Shown one piece after another: positions 54,437-64,000 of a stretch of DNA of 64,000 nucleotides. A model generated the notes under the pieces. The model worked only from the letters and a program-made list of their open reading frames with translations, was not told the DNA's origin and ran no database searches. The DNA comes from Latrodectus hesperus. Taxonomy: Eukaryota; Arthropoda; Arachnida; Araneae; Theridiidae. The stretch is taken from assembly GCA_037975125.1 (NCBI GenBank), contig JAJQOW010000226.1, positions 1-64,000 on the forward strand, read 5' to 3'. The number at the start of each line of letters is the position of its first letter. Position 1 is the stretch's first letter. A program made the translations under genes and the position numbers.

Positions 54437-54947
54437 TTTTTGTTGAATATCGGCTTTGGAAATGGTTTCAGCCGGTTCATCTTTTGTGCTCAATGTCCTC
54501 TTGGGTTTGACGTTGTGTTATACAACTCATTTTTCGTCCCCAGTGATAATCTGCTGCAAAAACGGATAATTTTAATGTCCTTTGAGAAACGAATCGCAGA
54601 CGTCAATGCGACGACACAGATTTCTCTCTGTGAGAACATGGGAAATCCATACATCGAGCTTCGAGAATAATCCAAGGCCTTTCAAGTGGTCGTAAACTGT
54701 TGTTATTCGCCAGTTCGCATCAACTAATTGAATCTTTATCAGCTTCAACCGGCCTTCCCGAACGTGGTGCATCTTAGACAACAAAAATTGTCGGATCGAA
54801 ATTTGCGAACCAATTCTGGCACTGGCGTACTGTCAACACACCTTCTCCATACACATCGGTCAATTTCTTTCTGGCTTGAATAGCATTTTTACCTTTACTG
54901 AAGTAAAACAGTAGGGTATGTTGAAAATGCTGCTTATTGCTCTCCAT
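54437..54947 (-). pseudogene. Mariner transposase, N-terminal half
   Basis: The first frame, from the ATG at 54947, has a mariner N-terminus with ARKKLTDVYGEGVLTVRQCQ and NWFANF (helix-turn-helix DNA-binding region). The frame changes near 54,780, and the rest continues through a second helix-turn-helix region and LDVWISHVLTERN. The first catalytic motif appears as IITGDEK followed by a stop in place of the usual Trp. It ends in ISKADIQ. The Asp of GDEK is the first member of the DD34D triad; the other two are lost. It is non-functional. Confidence 0.8.
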
Positions 54948-55130
54948 ATTTAAAAGGGCAACAACCAAGAACTACTGCGCAGAATTAATTGAAATTTTTC
55001 ACACACAAGCCTTGCTACATAATTCTCAAAGCATATAATAATTACATGGCTTAAACGTGAAATTGGGTGCAAAAAAAAAATTATATACTTTATCGGGAAA
55101 AAACAAAATTTCTTTCCGAATATCCCAATA
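54437..55130 (-). mobile_element. Mariner element, 5' half only
   Basis: Read on the minus strand, the right end begins TTGGGATATTCGGAAAG, like a mariner inverted repeat. A leader of about 180 bp follows, then the transposase N-terminus. The similarity stops near 54,437 within the catalytic domain and there is no opposite inverted repeat, so about half the element is missing. Confidence 0.7.
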
Positions 55131-55598
55131 GCTTAAACTATGTAATAAACTGTAAATTCAGAATTGTTTTTAACATTTTGTGTAATTATATCACCCGCTT
55201 CACAATTTATGTAATTCAATTAAATTTATCTTTATAACATGAACACATTTAGAGATTCATATCAATTGAAAGACCATGTATAAAAAAATTAAAGCTTATA
55301 TGTATTATCAGTATTAGTTTGAAATATTTACCTGCATAAGAAGAAATAAAAATGGTATGCTGTTTAGAATTTCAACTATTTCACGTAATTAGGAAGGCAA
55401 GGAGACTGAAATGAAAACTTCAGTTTCCTATGTCAGTGTACTTGAAATATTTGTAAAAAAGTCTACTTTGCTGTTATCGAGAAGTTGTTTGGTTTTAATT
55501 GAAGTTAATAGTTTTAAAATAAAAAGTTGAGGTAAAAGTTTCGTTGGTCAAAAGAAGGAAACACCAAAAAATGTAGAATTTGCACAACTGATTTAAAA
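55131..55598. other. AT-rich spacer, no gene seen
   Basis: Nothing recognised between the mariner fragment and the Tc1 element. Confidence 0.6.
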
Positions 55599-55600
55599 TA

Positions 55601-56984
55601 CACTACTGGCCATTAAAATTGCTACACCAGGAAAGCGGCACAGCACACAGGTAAAACTTGCTGTGATATACAAATGTTTATATTTTCAGTGCATTCATAC
55701 AAAGCAGGCGACAGTAGCGACATCTACAATGTGTATAAAACCAGAGATTTGACAGCAGTTTTCTCATACTCAATTTCCGTTTCAACGTTGTTTTCGGCAA
55801 AGAAAGTTGTTGTAATGCCTCGTGTAAGAAGAAGAAATGCACGTGTCTGACTTTGATCGAGGACGGATTGTGGCCTACCGGGATTGCGGTTTATCATACC
55901 GCAATATTGTTGCTTGCGTTAGACGAGACCCCATGACTGTTAGCAGAATATGGAATCGATGGGTTAAGGACAATCATACAGAACGTCATGCAGGATCTCA
56001 GTGACCCCACATCCCTAACAGCAGAGAAGACAGACATCTTATCCGCATGGTCACAAGGGATCGTAAGCCACGTCACGAACCCTGATTCGAGAAATGGAGT
56101 CATTTGCAAGGCAACAAGTTTCTGCTCGAACAGTTCGACGACGTTTACAGCAGTATGGATTGTCTTCACGGCGACCATGGCTTCGGCTACCATTGACGCT
56201 GCGTCACAGACAGGAGCGCCTTCAATGGTGTGATCAGCGACGAACCTAGACGAGGGAATGGCATCACGTCATCTTTATAGATTAATCTCAGTTCTGTATA
56301 CAGGACCAGGATGGCCGCATCCGTGTTTGGAGGCATCGTGGAGAACGTGCATTGCCAGCTTGCATTGGACATCGCCATACTGGCCCATCTGCTGGAATGA
56401 TGGTATGGGGTGCCATTGGATACACGTCTCAATCACCTCTTGTTCGCATCACCGGCACTTTGAACAGCAACCGTTACATTTCCGATGTGTTAAGGCCCTA
56501 TGGCTCTGCCCTATCTTCGAGGCCTCCCTAATGCTTTGTTTCAACAGGATAATGCACGACCGCATGTTGCCCGTATTGTTCTGAACTTCCTTGATGCAAA
56601 ACAGGTTTGACTTGTTACCCTGGCCAGCACGTTCTCCTGATCTGTCACCAATTGAGAACGTGTGGTCAATGGTTGCCGAGCGATTGGCACGCCATCACTC
56701 AACATCCACTACTGTCGATGAACTGTGGCATAGTGTTAAAGCTGCATGGACTGAGATCCCCGTACATGCCATACAATCTCTGTTTGACTCCATGCCTAGG
56801 CGGAGAAATGCTGTTATTGCAGCCAGAGGTGGCTGCTCTGGGTACTGATTTCTCAAGATCTTATACATCCTAATTTCCTGTAAATCTAATCACTTGTTCT
56901 TTCCTCTATAATGTATGTGTCCAATAAATATTGTTCTGTTATTTGCATTTCTTCTTGGTGTAGCAATTTTAATGGCCAGTAGTT
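55601..56984 (+). mobile_element. Tc1 element with clean ends
   Basis: A 1384-bp element. The left end reads CACTACTGGCCATTAAAATT and continues GCTACACCA. The right end, read inward, is the same apart from one terminal base, giving inverted repeats of about 30 bp. TA flanks both sides (55599-55600 and 56985-56986). It is much less AT-rich than its surroundings. The single transposase gene inside is inactivated by frame shifts and UGA stops, while the termini are almost intact. An active transposase from another copy could in principle still recognise it. Confidence 0.88.
55815..56848 (+). pseudogene. Tc1 transposase, frameshifted
   Basis: The start ATG at 55815 begins MPRVRRRN, and the frame shifts within about 30 codons. 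The next frame has SDFDRGRIVAYRDCGLSYR, a paired-like DNA-binding region, and RRDPMTVSRIWNRW. UGA stops follow (about 55,999 and 56,079). The catalytic half is spread over other frames: an RVWRHRGER-like segment, MMVWGAIGY, FQQDNARPH (about 56,540, second catalytic Asp) and WPARSPDLSPIENVW (about 56,615, with the final Glu of DD34E). The last frame ends in RRRNAVIAARGGCSGY with a proper stop. Total size is near the usual 340 residues, so little is deleted. The premature stops may come from CGA to TGA changes. Confidence 0.85.
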
Positions 56985-56986
56985 TA

Positions 56987-57359
56987 GTTAAACCAGGTAT
57001 AATGAATTACAATTTATAGATCTGAAGAACTAAAAATAGATGAGAACTCATGGCTGATACATAAAAATCATCTGCAAAATGTAAATTGTTGAAATCTCTG
57101 AATAAAGTAGTCGTATACACCTAGATTTTTATGACCCATTTTCTGTTGTGCTGCAATTCAGCTACCTTAATGTTACTAACAGTCGAAGAAATTGGTGTGT
57201 TATCCACATGAAATTAAATACATAAAATTAAATAAATTTTAATTTATGTATTAAATGTATACTTATTTATATTAATCAATCTAATGAAATATTATTATAT
57301 TCTGCCCAAATTTAGGAATTAAAACTATGTATATAATTTTGAAATCTACTTAGTTAATA
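56987..57359. other. AT-rich spacer, no gene seen
   Basis: Nothing recognised. Confidence 0.6.
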
Positions 57360-57447
57360 GCATAAATGTCATTATTATTAATGAATTTTACCAGCGTGAG
57401 GACAATTTATGTATTCTATTTTTAAAATACATTTCATCATTTCATTA
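57360..57447 (-). pseudogene. Mariner relic, copy B, 3' part (split by the copia element)
   Basis: The stretch containing GTATTCTATTTTTAA aligns with 47,250-47,280 of mariner copy A. The alignment resumes at 61,930 on the other side of the copia element, so the two parts were once adjacent. Confidence 0.6.
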
Positions 57448-57715
57448 TGTTGAAATTCGTTAAGCGAACAAGAGTCCATGAATCACAAAAAGAATATTTA
57501 ATGAAGCAAGTTACAAAGAAAGAAATTATACATATACTAAACTAATAGAACAGAACATGGTGTATTTATAGATTTTGGACGGCTTGAACACAACCACCAA
57601 TCAGAAGGCAGAGCAGCAGACGATTGCGCACGTCTTAGAAGACTACAGTTTTACAGACTAAAAGAGACTTATTTTGTGTTTCGTTGCGATTACTTGCATT
57701 ATATTATTTACAACA
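57448..57715 (-). repeat. Copia 3' LTR (268 bp)
   Basis: Starts TGTTGAAATT and ends TTTACAACA on the plus strand, with the TG...CA ends expected of LTRs. It matches 61645-61929 throughout except for scattered substitutions and the absence of 17 bp. Confidence 0.92.
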
Positions 57716-57724
57716 CTCGCCCTT
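57716..57724 (-). other. Polypurine tract of the copia element
   Basis: AAGGGCGAG on the minus strand, directly before the 3' LTR. This is where plus-strand DNA synthesis would be primed. Confidence 0.6.
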
Positions 57725-57823
57725 AATCACAAAGAAACATGCACAATAAAATCATATAAATCAATAAAAATAAGTATACATTAAGAAATTAGAAACGTTC
57801 AAGCCATCCACACAATATTTACA

Positions 57824-59293
57824 TTAACATGATATAATATAATACAATTTTAATCCACATAATGGTAAAAGTTCCTTTAATTTAAACTTAGATAAAGATT
57901 TTGTAAACATATCAGCAATTTGTAGGTTAGATGAAATATAGTAAACTTTTATATCATGACAATTCAAGATATGTTGAATAAATTTTAATTTAATGTCTAT
58001 ATATTTTAATCGACCTTTGCTGTTTTCCTTTGTTACACTCTTAATACAAGATTGATTATCTTCAAAAATCATGATTTCTTTAATATCAGTTAATTCCAAA
58101 ATAATGTTTTTCATCCACAATGCATCTTGAATGGCTTTACTTAGGGCAATAATTTCTGCTTCTGTGGAAGATAAAGCAATACAGTTTTGTTTTCGACAAG
58201 ACCAAGATTTTGGACAATTATTAAACATAATTATGTTACCAGAAATGGATTTTCTGTCATTTGGGTTTGCACCCCAGTTAGCATCTGCATAGACATTTAA
58301 GCATGAATTTTTATCCACACACTTTTTATATTCCAGTTTTAAAGTTGAAGTACCTTTCAGATATCTCAAAAGGCTTTTCAATGCACTCCAAGCACTATCA
58401 GTAGGGTGTTCTTGAAGTTGACTCAAACAGTTTACAGCATAAAGGATATCTGGACGAGATGTATACGCTAAATAAATTAATGATCCTATTAGTTCTCGAT
58501 AGGGTCCACGAAAAGCACTTCCTTTCTCAAAATCAGTTGCTGTTGCTCCTACTTCCGTGGCAGTAGAGACTATTTTAGCATCAAACATTTTAAATTTGCT
58601 TAATAAATTCAAAATATATGTTTCTTGATCTAGATACAGTGCATCAGGTGTAAATGTAATTTTAATTCCTAAAAATTCAGAAACTATTCCAGATTTAGAC
58701 ATTTCAAATTCTTTTGCTAATAATCCAATTATAATTTTGATTTCACTATCATTAGTACCCGCAATTAATAAATCGTCCACATAAATTGCCATTAGAATTC
58801 TTTCACCTTTTGACTGACGAATAAAAATGCATTGTTCACTATTTAATGGCTTAAAGTTTAATTTGAGAATGAAATTTAAAAATTTTACATACCATTGACA
58901 AGGTGACTGCTTAGGTCCGTATAAGCTTTTCTTTAACCGGCACTTCCTGCCACTATTATCATCATATCCTTCTGGTTGATCCATGTAAATAATTTCTTTT
59001 AATTCACCATTGAGAAATGCAGTTTTAACATCCAGTGAATAAACTTTTAAATTTTCTTGAGGAATAATAGCAAACACTATACGTATTGCAGGAATACTGA
59101 TAACTAGTGAAAATGTTTTATCATAATCCACTCCTTCTCTTTGCATAAAATCACGAGCAACAAGTCGAGCCTTATATTTTCCATCTCGTTTTTTGCGTAG
59201 AACCCATTTGCATAAAATTGCACGTTTCCCATGTGGTAATTCTTCAAGACACCAAACTTCGTCCTTTTCCATGGACTGCATTTCTTCATCCAT
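57824..59293 (-). pseudogene. Copia reverse transcriptase and RNase H
   Basis: An uninterrupted frame of 489 codons, the longest surviving piece of the copia polyprotein. The reverse transcriptase has KARLVARDF, YSLDVKTAFLNGEL (catalytic Asp), SLYGPKQSPCQWY and IYVDDLLIAG (YVDD box). The C-terminal RNase H has YADANWG, SSTEAEIIALSKA and FEDNQSC, ending in an ADMFTKSL-like segment typical of the family. Catalytic residues look intact, but upstream stops separate this frame from integrase and gag, so it cannot be made as part of the normal polyprotein. The ATG used is an internal Met of the polyprotein, not a true start. Confidence 0.9.
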
Positions 59294-59342
59294 TGCTTTC
59301 TTCTAAAGATTCTGTTCTTCACCTGGCAGTGCAGATAAAACT

Positions 59343-59546
59343 TTAAACAGACAACGAATCTCCGAAAATTACCATTGCTTCATAAACTTCTGGTTCAGGA
59401 TATTTAACTGGTGGTTTCTTTTGCCTTTGTGGTCTTTCCAAAATTTCTTCTGTAGTAATTGTTTCAGTAATATTTTCTTCAACATCATCTTCATTTTTCG
59501 AAATAATGGAATCAACATTCAGAATATTTTTATCTTCTAAATCCAT
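59343..59546 (-). pseudogene. Copia linker between integrase and reverse transcriptase
   Basis: An acidic stretch (DDVEENITETITTEEILE) followed by a basic, Pro-rich segment (RPQRQKKPPVKYPEPE). This is the usual linker just before the copia reverse transcriptase. Stops separate it from both neighbours. Confidence 0.8.
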
Positions 59547-59549
59547 TTT

Positions 59550-60308
59550 TCATTCTTCGTTAAATACAACGTTCCTTGATAACACTATTCTCTTTGAATC
59601 TGGATCCATTAAACGATATCCCATAGTCGAATATCCCACAAATATCATTCTGTTTGACTTCTTATCTAACTTCTTCCTTTGAGAAGGAGGAACCAGCACG
59701 TATGCATCGCATCCAAATACTCGAATGTTTTGAAGATCGGAATCTTTACCATATTTTAATTTATAAGGAGTACAGTTTTCTATGGATCTACTAGGAATTT
59801 TGTTTCTTAGGTATGCAGCAGTTAAAAATGCAAATCCCCAAAATTTCTGGCTAAGTTTTGCTTCAAATATTAAAGCTCGCCCTTTTTCTAACAATGTACG
59901 ATTGGCACGCTCAGCAACTCCATTTAAAGGTGCTGTGTACGGAGGAACTGGATCTATTGTAACACCAAATTTAGTAGCACATTTGATGAGTTCACCACAA
60001 ACATATTCTTTTGCATTGTCGCACCTAATTTTCCGTACTGAAGGATTTGCTTTTAAAAAGCATCTTAACTCATTCACAACATCACTTTTTCTTTTCAGCA
60101 AACGAACTTCCATAAAACGTGAATAATCATCAATTAATGTCATAAAATAACGCTCACCTGTAGCCATAGGCGGGTCAATAGGGCCACAAACATCTGTGTG
60201 AATCAATGACATAGTTTCGGATGCCCTTCGTCTGGGACCTTTTCCTATAGGAGAAGCACTTTGTTTGGAAAAAGTACACACTTCACAAAATTTATCAAAG
60301 TTGGGCAA
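59550..60308 (-). pseudogene. Copia integrase
   Basis: A frame of 252 codons with CEVCTFSKQ (end of the zinc-binding region), LIHTDVCGPI (first catalytic Asp), RCDNAKEY (second Asp) and NGVAERANRTLLEKGRA (catalytic Glu). A typical copia C-terminal segment follows: RVFGCDAYVLVPPSQRKKLD and FVGYSTMGYRLMDPDSKRIV. The frame ends in an in-frame stop just after VVFNEE. The core domain is complete, but it lies in a different frame from the upstream zinc-binding part. Confidence 0.9.
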
Positions 60309-60664
60309 TCCAAGTTCTTTAAGGCTTTATTCGAGGAATGTCCAAGTCTTCTGTGCCATAAATCCAAGTCATTTTCTTTCGCAGTAAGGGAAATTTCACA
60401 ATTTGGAACAAAATCACAAATATACTGTCCACTATCATCACGATAACCCAAACAGATGTTTTCTTTCTCATTTTCGATGAACACTTTTTTATTTCTAAAG
60501 ATAACACTATATTCACCTAATTCAATATTCTTTACAGAAATTAATTCTCCATTGAATTCAGGAACAAAAAGGACATTTTCTAAAGTTATATCAATTCCAT
60601 TAGATGTTTTGCCTTTTACACTTCCATACCTTTCACTTCCAGAGCAGTGGAGCAGGATGCACAT
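60245..60664 (-). pseudogene. Copia protease end and pre-integrase domain
   Basis: A frame with ITLENVLFVPEF, a conserved segment downstream of the protease, and LWHRRLGHSSNKALKNL, the pre-integrase motif with the His residues of the zinc-binding fold. It is out of frame with the protease part at its start (overlap at 60616-60664) and with the integrase core at its end (overlap at 60245-60308). Confidence 0.85.
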
Positions 60665-61559
60665 CGAATAATTCCTGATGACGGTTTAATGAATGAAAAC
60701 CAATCTTTCTGAGAGCACATATGGGATGTTACCCCGGAATCAATAATGAACTTTTTCGGACTTCCGAAAATCAAATTGCCAGCAGTAAAAGATATAGCAC
60801 AAGAATATTTTTCATCAGTCTTAGATTCAGATTTCAATTTACATTCCTTTTTAAAATGACCAACACGACCACAATTATAGCACGTTTTCTTTTTACAGAA
60901 TTTAGAAGTATGTCCTTTCTTTTTACAATGAAAACATGTGAGTTCTTTTCTCGTAGAAAAGGCCGCAGTATCCACAGTTTGTTTCATAAAACGAATACTT
61001 GTTTTATTTCTCGAGAATTATTCAAAAGAGCTTTAGAGTCTATTAAACGCTGAGTTACAAAATCTAACGATAAATTCTCACTCGGTTGATTCTCTAATGC
61101 AACCTTAACATTTTCGAATTCTGGAGGGAGAGACATCAAAATATAGATGACAGTATCAATATCATTAACCTCCGCTCCAGACATTCGTAAATCGGCGACA
61201 AGTTTTGAAACTTCATCTATGTGCTGGCGCATTGGAACATCTCTGTTTTTCTTAAGTGTAGCAAGACGTTTTCTAGTTAGTATTTGGTTTACCGCTCCAG
61301 CATGAAGTTTCTCCCATAATTCCTTTGCCGTATTTTCACCACTCATTGATACGAGCACTTGATCACTTAAGAGTGACATGAGTAATGCGTAGTCTTTCTT
61401 TCCTTTAACGACTTCTGCTTCCTCATTCACATCGGGCTTCTTAACTATTTATGTTTCCAGTTCTTTCACAGACAAAACAGCTTCCACTCGTCGCCACCAA
61501 ACAGGAAAGTTCTTTCCATCAAATGGATTTACTCCATACAAACCATGCAGCGAAGCCAT
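60616..61559 (-). pseudogene. Copia gag and protease N-part
   Basis: Starts at the ATG 61559 with MASLHGLYGVNPFDGKNFPV, a typical copia gag start, and meets an in-frame TAA at about 61,450. It continues in the same frame with WEKLHAGAV and a long helical gag core to about 60,985. After a frame change come two zinc knuckles, CFHCKKKGHTSKFC and CYNCGRVGHFKKEC, then the protease active site FIIDSGVTSHMC. The Asp-Ser-Gly triad is intact. At least one stop and two frame changes inactivate it. Confidence 0.88.
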
Positions 61560-61628
61560 TGTTTATTGATAAATTTATTCTATCAAGCAATAAATGAAAA
61601 GTAGAAACTGCTTTCAATTTATAACAGT

Positions 61629-61645
61629 GAAAACCACGCTCTGCT
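61629..61645 (-). other. Primer-binding-site candidate of the copia element
   Basis: Directly inside the 5' LTR the minus strand reads AGCAGAGCGTGGTTTTC. It resembles the complement of the 3' end of an initiator-Met tRNA, with a few mismatches. The match is by eye. Confidence 0.45.
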
Positions 61646-61929
61646 GTTGAAATTTGTTAAACGAACAAGACTCCATGAATCGCAAAAAGAATATTTAATG
61701 AAGCAAGTTACAAAGAAAAGAATTATACATATACTAATCTAATAGAACAGAACATGGTGTATTTATAGATTTTGGACGGCTTAAACACAACCACCAATCA
61801 GAAGGCAGCGCAGCAGACGATTTGTAACAACAGACGATTGCGGACGTCTTTGAAGACTACAGTCTTACAGACGAAAGATGACTTACTTTGTGTTTCTTTG
61901 CGATTACTTTCATTATGGTATTTACAACA
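61645..61929 (-). repeat. Copia 5' LTR (285 bp)
   Basis: Partner of 57448-57715. Its additional 17 bp lie where the 9-base sequence CAGACGATT is repeated around a TGTAACAA spacer (about 61,814-61,839), so the indel probably arose by slippage or a local duplication. Confidence 0.92.
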
Positions 61930-62520
61930 CATTTAAAAAAAAGACTAAAACAAGGCGTGATTGAACTCTTCTACATTTTTGAATTTTTCGCCTATCAAAA
62001 TTTTTATACTGACAAAAGTGATGGTTGAAGGTTGATAAGACCAGGAAATATGGCTTATGAGACAGAAATATTAAGCCCAATTATGTAATTTTTTGATGAT
62101 CATTTTAATGGACTGTTTTTTGGACTGATCTTTCTTGGAAGATCAAAGTGGTCTTTTTGTACTGCCCCCATTAACCAATTGCAGACAATACTTTTCCGAA
62201 TCGGTCTTTTCGTCCAAATTTATTTTTAATGTAAATAATGTATTGTTCCTCAAATGTTCCACGATTTACATAGCAATCTCTATTAAATCAAATTTGTTTT
62301 GGAGCTGGAATGATAGGTTTTCCACACAATATAGCTTTTTTTTTTTACTGTGTTTTGGTAGGTAATCCACTTTTGATACCCAACTATCATCCTATTCAAG
62401 AAGAGTTCCATTTCGTTCAGAACAGGCAGAGATGGCCATGTGATGGCTCGATCATCATATTTGTTCTGTCTTAATTCATATAGAAATAATTTTGAATATT
62501 TCACCAACAGAAAACTTCTA
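61930..62520 (-). pseudogene. Mariner relic, copy B, main part
   Basis: The minus-strand frame 62507-62283 includes NEMELFLNRMIVGYQKWITY, corresponding to the mariner segment around the first catalytic Asp (usually TGDEKW; here changed to VGYQKW, so the Asp is lost). Sequence on to 61,930 aligns with copy A at about 47,300-47,830, with shared landmarks such as CAATACTTTTCC and AATGTATTG. The rest continues across the copia element at 57,360-57,447. Confidence 0.65.
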
Positions 62521-64000
62521 CAGGATTTAAAGATGTCATTAAAACTATGCGTGTGTAATTATATTTATCTTAAATTCTTTGGAACAATTTCTTTTCTCGT
62601 TATGTCTGTTTTTTTTTTAAGTTGTGGATGAAAAACTATAAACACACAGTCTAAAACGATAAAATAGTATTAGTTTCCTCTATAACTGCATATAATTAAT
62701 AAGAATTGTCTCTATTTCACTTTTCTGCACCTTTTAAAAAATATAACGATACGTAGAATGCTACGTTTCCGTTAACATTTGTGACAGTGGCTACTTGTGA
62801 AACCATGCATTTCCTTTGAGGTTTAATGAATTTCTTTATTTGTAATGATACTGGTAACTTAAATAACTATATATTAAGCTCACATATCTTGCAGTTTCGT
62901 ATATACTCAGAAAAAATATATTCTTATTCAGTTACGTGACGGACATAGTAAAAGATATTATTGAAAAACGTTTTAAAATATCTTTCTTCCGAGTTTAAAA
63001 TAGCTAATTCATTACTAGTCACTTTTTAAACATGGAGTTTCCTGTTTTATTACCAGGTTGTTTTCAATTACAGGATTTTCGTAGCGAACTGCTGATTCCT
63101 ATTTACCCATCTGCCATGGATTGTTTATTTTATATGAGAAATGAATATACACGTATTCTCAAGAACGACAAAGCTTAGACTTTCTGCTGCTACGCTGTGT
63201 TCTGAGTGGGTTGATCACCATCAATAAATATTAGGATTACACTAAAATAATGAACATGCTTAAGTTTGTTTATTAACTTACAATTTTCTCTGCATCAACA
63301 AACACGCAGTCTGAACAAACGAAATGTTCAGACAAGTATAATAAATACCCATTTAAGAAAAGCTTTTAAAATCAGTATATTTATTTTGAACAGCATTAAA
63401 TTATAAATTATGAAATGGACATGACTTACATTTTTTTTATGTGCTTTACATTTCTTAATAATATTTAAAACACGTGATTTTTCTGATGTTTTATGTTATT
63501 CGTGTTTCGTGCTTTAATGTTAAGTTTTGCTACTGTTATATATTTTTAAGATCATTTGTGGAAAAAATGCGAATCTAACTGTACAATATTTTTTAAATGA
63601 ATGAAATTTACCTAATTGTGAAACTCATTAAAAATATCGAATTGAATTCCATCTGTATTCATCACCAGAACACCACTGAAGTTTCTTTGTCCTGATTGAA
63701 TTCTGAGCAATTATTTTTGACGACTACCACATTTCCTTTTACAGATTCCATTTGCAAATATGCAGTTTTACGCCAACAAAATAGCTCTTTATTTACTTTG
63801 TGGCTTCATGTAATGCACTTTGTGAAATTCTTTGGACACTAGAAATGCTATTGTACAATGGGCTGTTAAAGCAACTAAAATTCAACAGAAAATCTTTTTC
63901 AAAATGCAACGTGTTTTCTTGTGAGTGTTGAAAGCACTAACTCGTTACTTAGTTTTCCAATATGTTCAGCGAATATCATTTGAGATTAATAACAATAACA
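62521..64000. other. No gene seen
   Basis: AT-rich to moderately AT-rich DNA with short frames only. No element or RNA gene recognised. Confidence 0.6.

Larger units (their letters stand above)
57448..61929 (-). mobile_element. Ty1/copia LTR retrotransposon, full length, inactivated
   Basis: A 4.48-kb element read on the minus strand: 5' LTR 61929-61645, a primer-binding-site candidate, gag, protease, integrase, reverse transcriptase-RNase H, a polypurine tract, 3' LTR 57715-57448. Integrase before reverse transcriptase is the copia order. The flanks are CATTA on the left and CATTT on the right, a nearly perfect 5-bp target duplication. The LTRs differ by about 20 substitutions and one 17-bp indel. 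With several frame breaks in the interior, this points to an old insertion. It lies inside a mariner relic. Confidence 0.93.

Overview
The window is strongly A+T-rich non-coding DNA of an animal. Simple repeats and many decayed transposable elements dominate it. I find no bacterial-style operons, rRNA, CRISPR array or convincing host protein-coding gene. Long (TA)n tracts, mariner/Tc1, I/Jockey-type LINEs, a Ty1/copia element and tRNA-derived repeats together suggest an arthropod. A chelicerate such as a spider fits the repeat mix, but that is inference and no species can be named from the sequence.

Layout. Positions 1-15,000 are almost featureless AT-rich DNA, with one TA tract and a 33-bp minisatellite. 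From 15 to 21 kb there are a 49-bp tandem repeat, a long TA tract, the first copy of a dispersed repeat of about 980 bp (second copy at 36.1-37.1 kb), an unrecognised G+C-richer patch with broken minus-strand reading frames (18.4-19.4 kb) and a nearly perfect 59-bp-arm hairpin. At 21.4-23.2 kb lie a Tc1/mariner-type element with about 100-bp terminal inverted repeats and a decayed transposase, then the 3' end of a LINE. The centrepiece is at 29.3-34.7 kb: a structurally complete two-ORF LINE (gag-like ORF1; endonuclease, reverse transcriptase and RNase H in ORF2) with all expected catalytic residues visible. A 13-bp target-site duplication flanks it, and it sits inside an older minus-strand tRNA-derived SINE.

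From 35 to 44 kb are very long TA tracts, a decayed Tc1-like element and a foldback-type element whose inverted arms are built from 28-bp tandem units. At 47-48 kb is a mariner relic. At 49.4-52.5 kb is a broken Jockey-type LINE. At 54.4-55.1 kb is a 5' mariner fragment, and at 55.6-57.0 kb a Tc1 element with clean ends and a dead transposase. At 57.4-61.9 kb a full-length but frameshifted minus-strand Ty1/copia element, with both LTRs, splits another mariner relic of the same family as the 47-kb copy.

The genes here do not form a pathway. They are independent mobile-element machineries, and only the 29.3-34.7 kb LINE looks potentially functional. The best candidates for something less described are the foldback element, the long hairpin, the triple inverted array at 44.7 kb, the dispersed repeat of about 980 bp and the unrecognised 18.4-19.4 kb patch.
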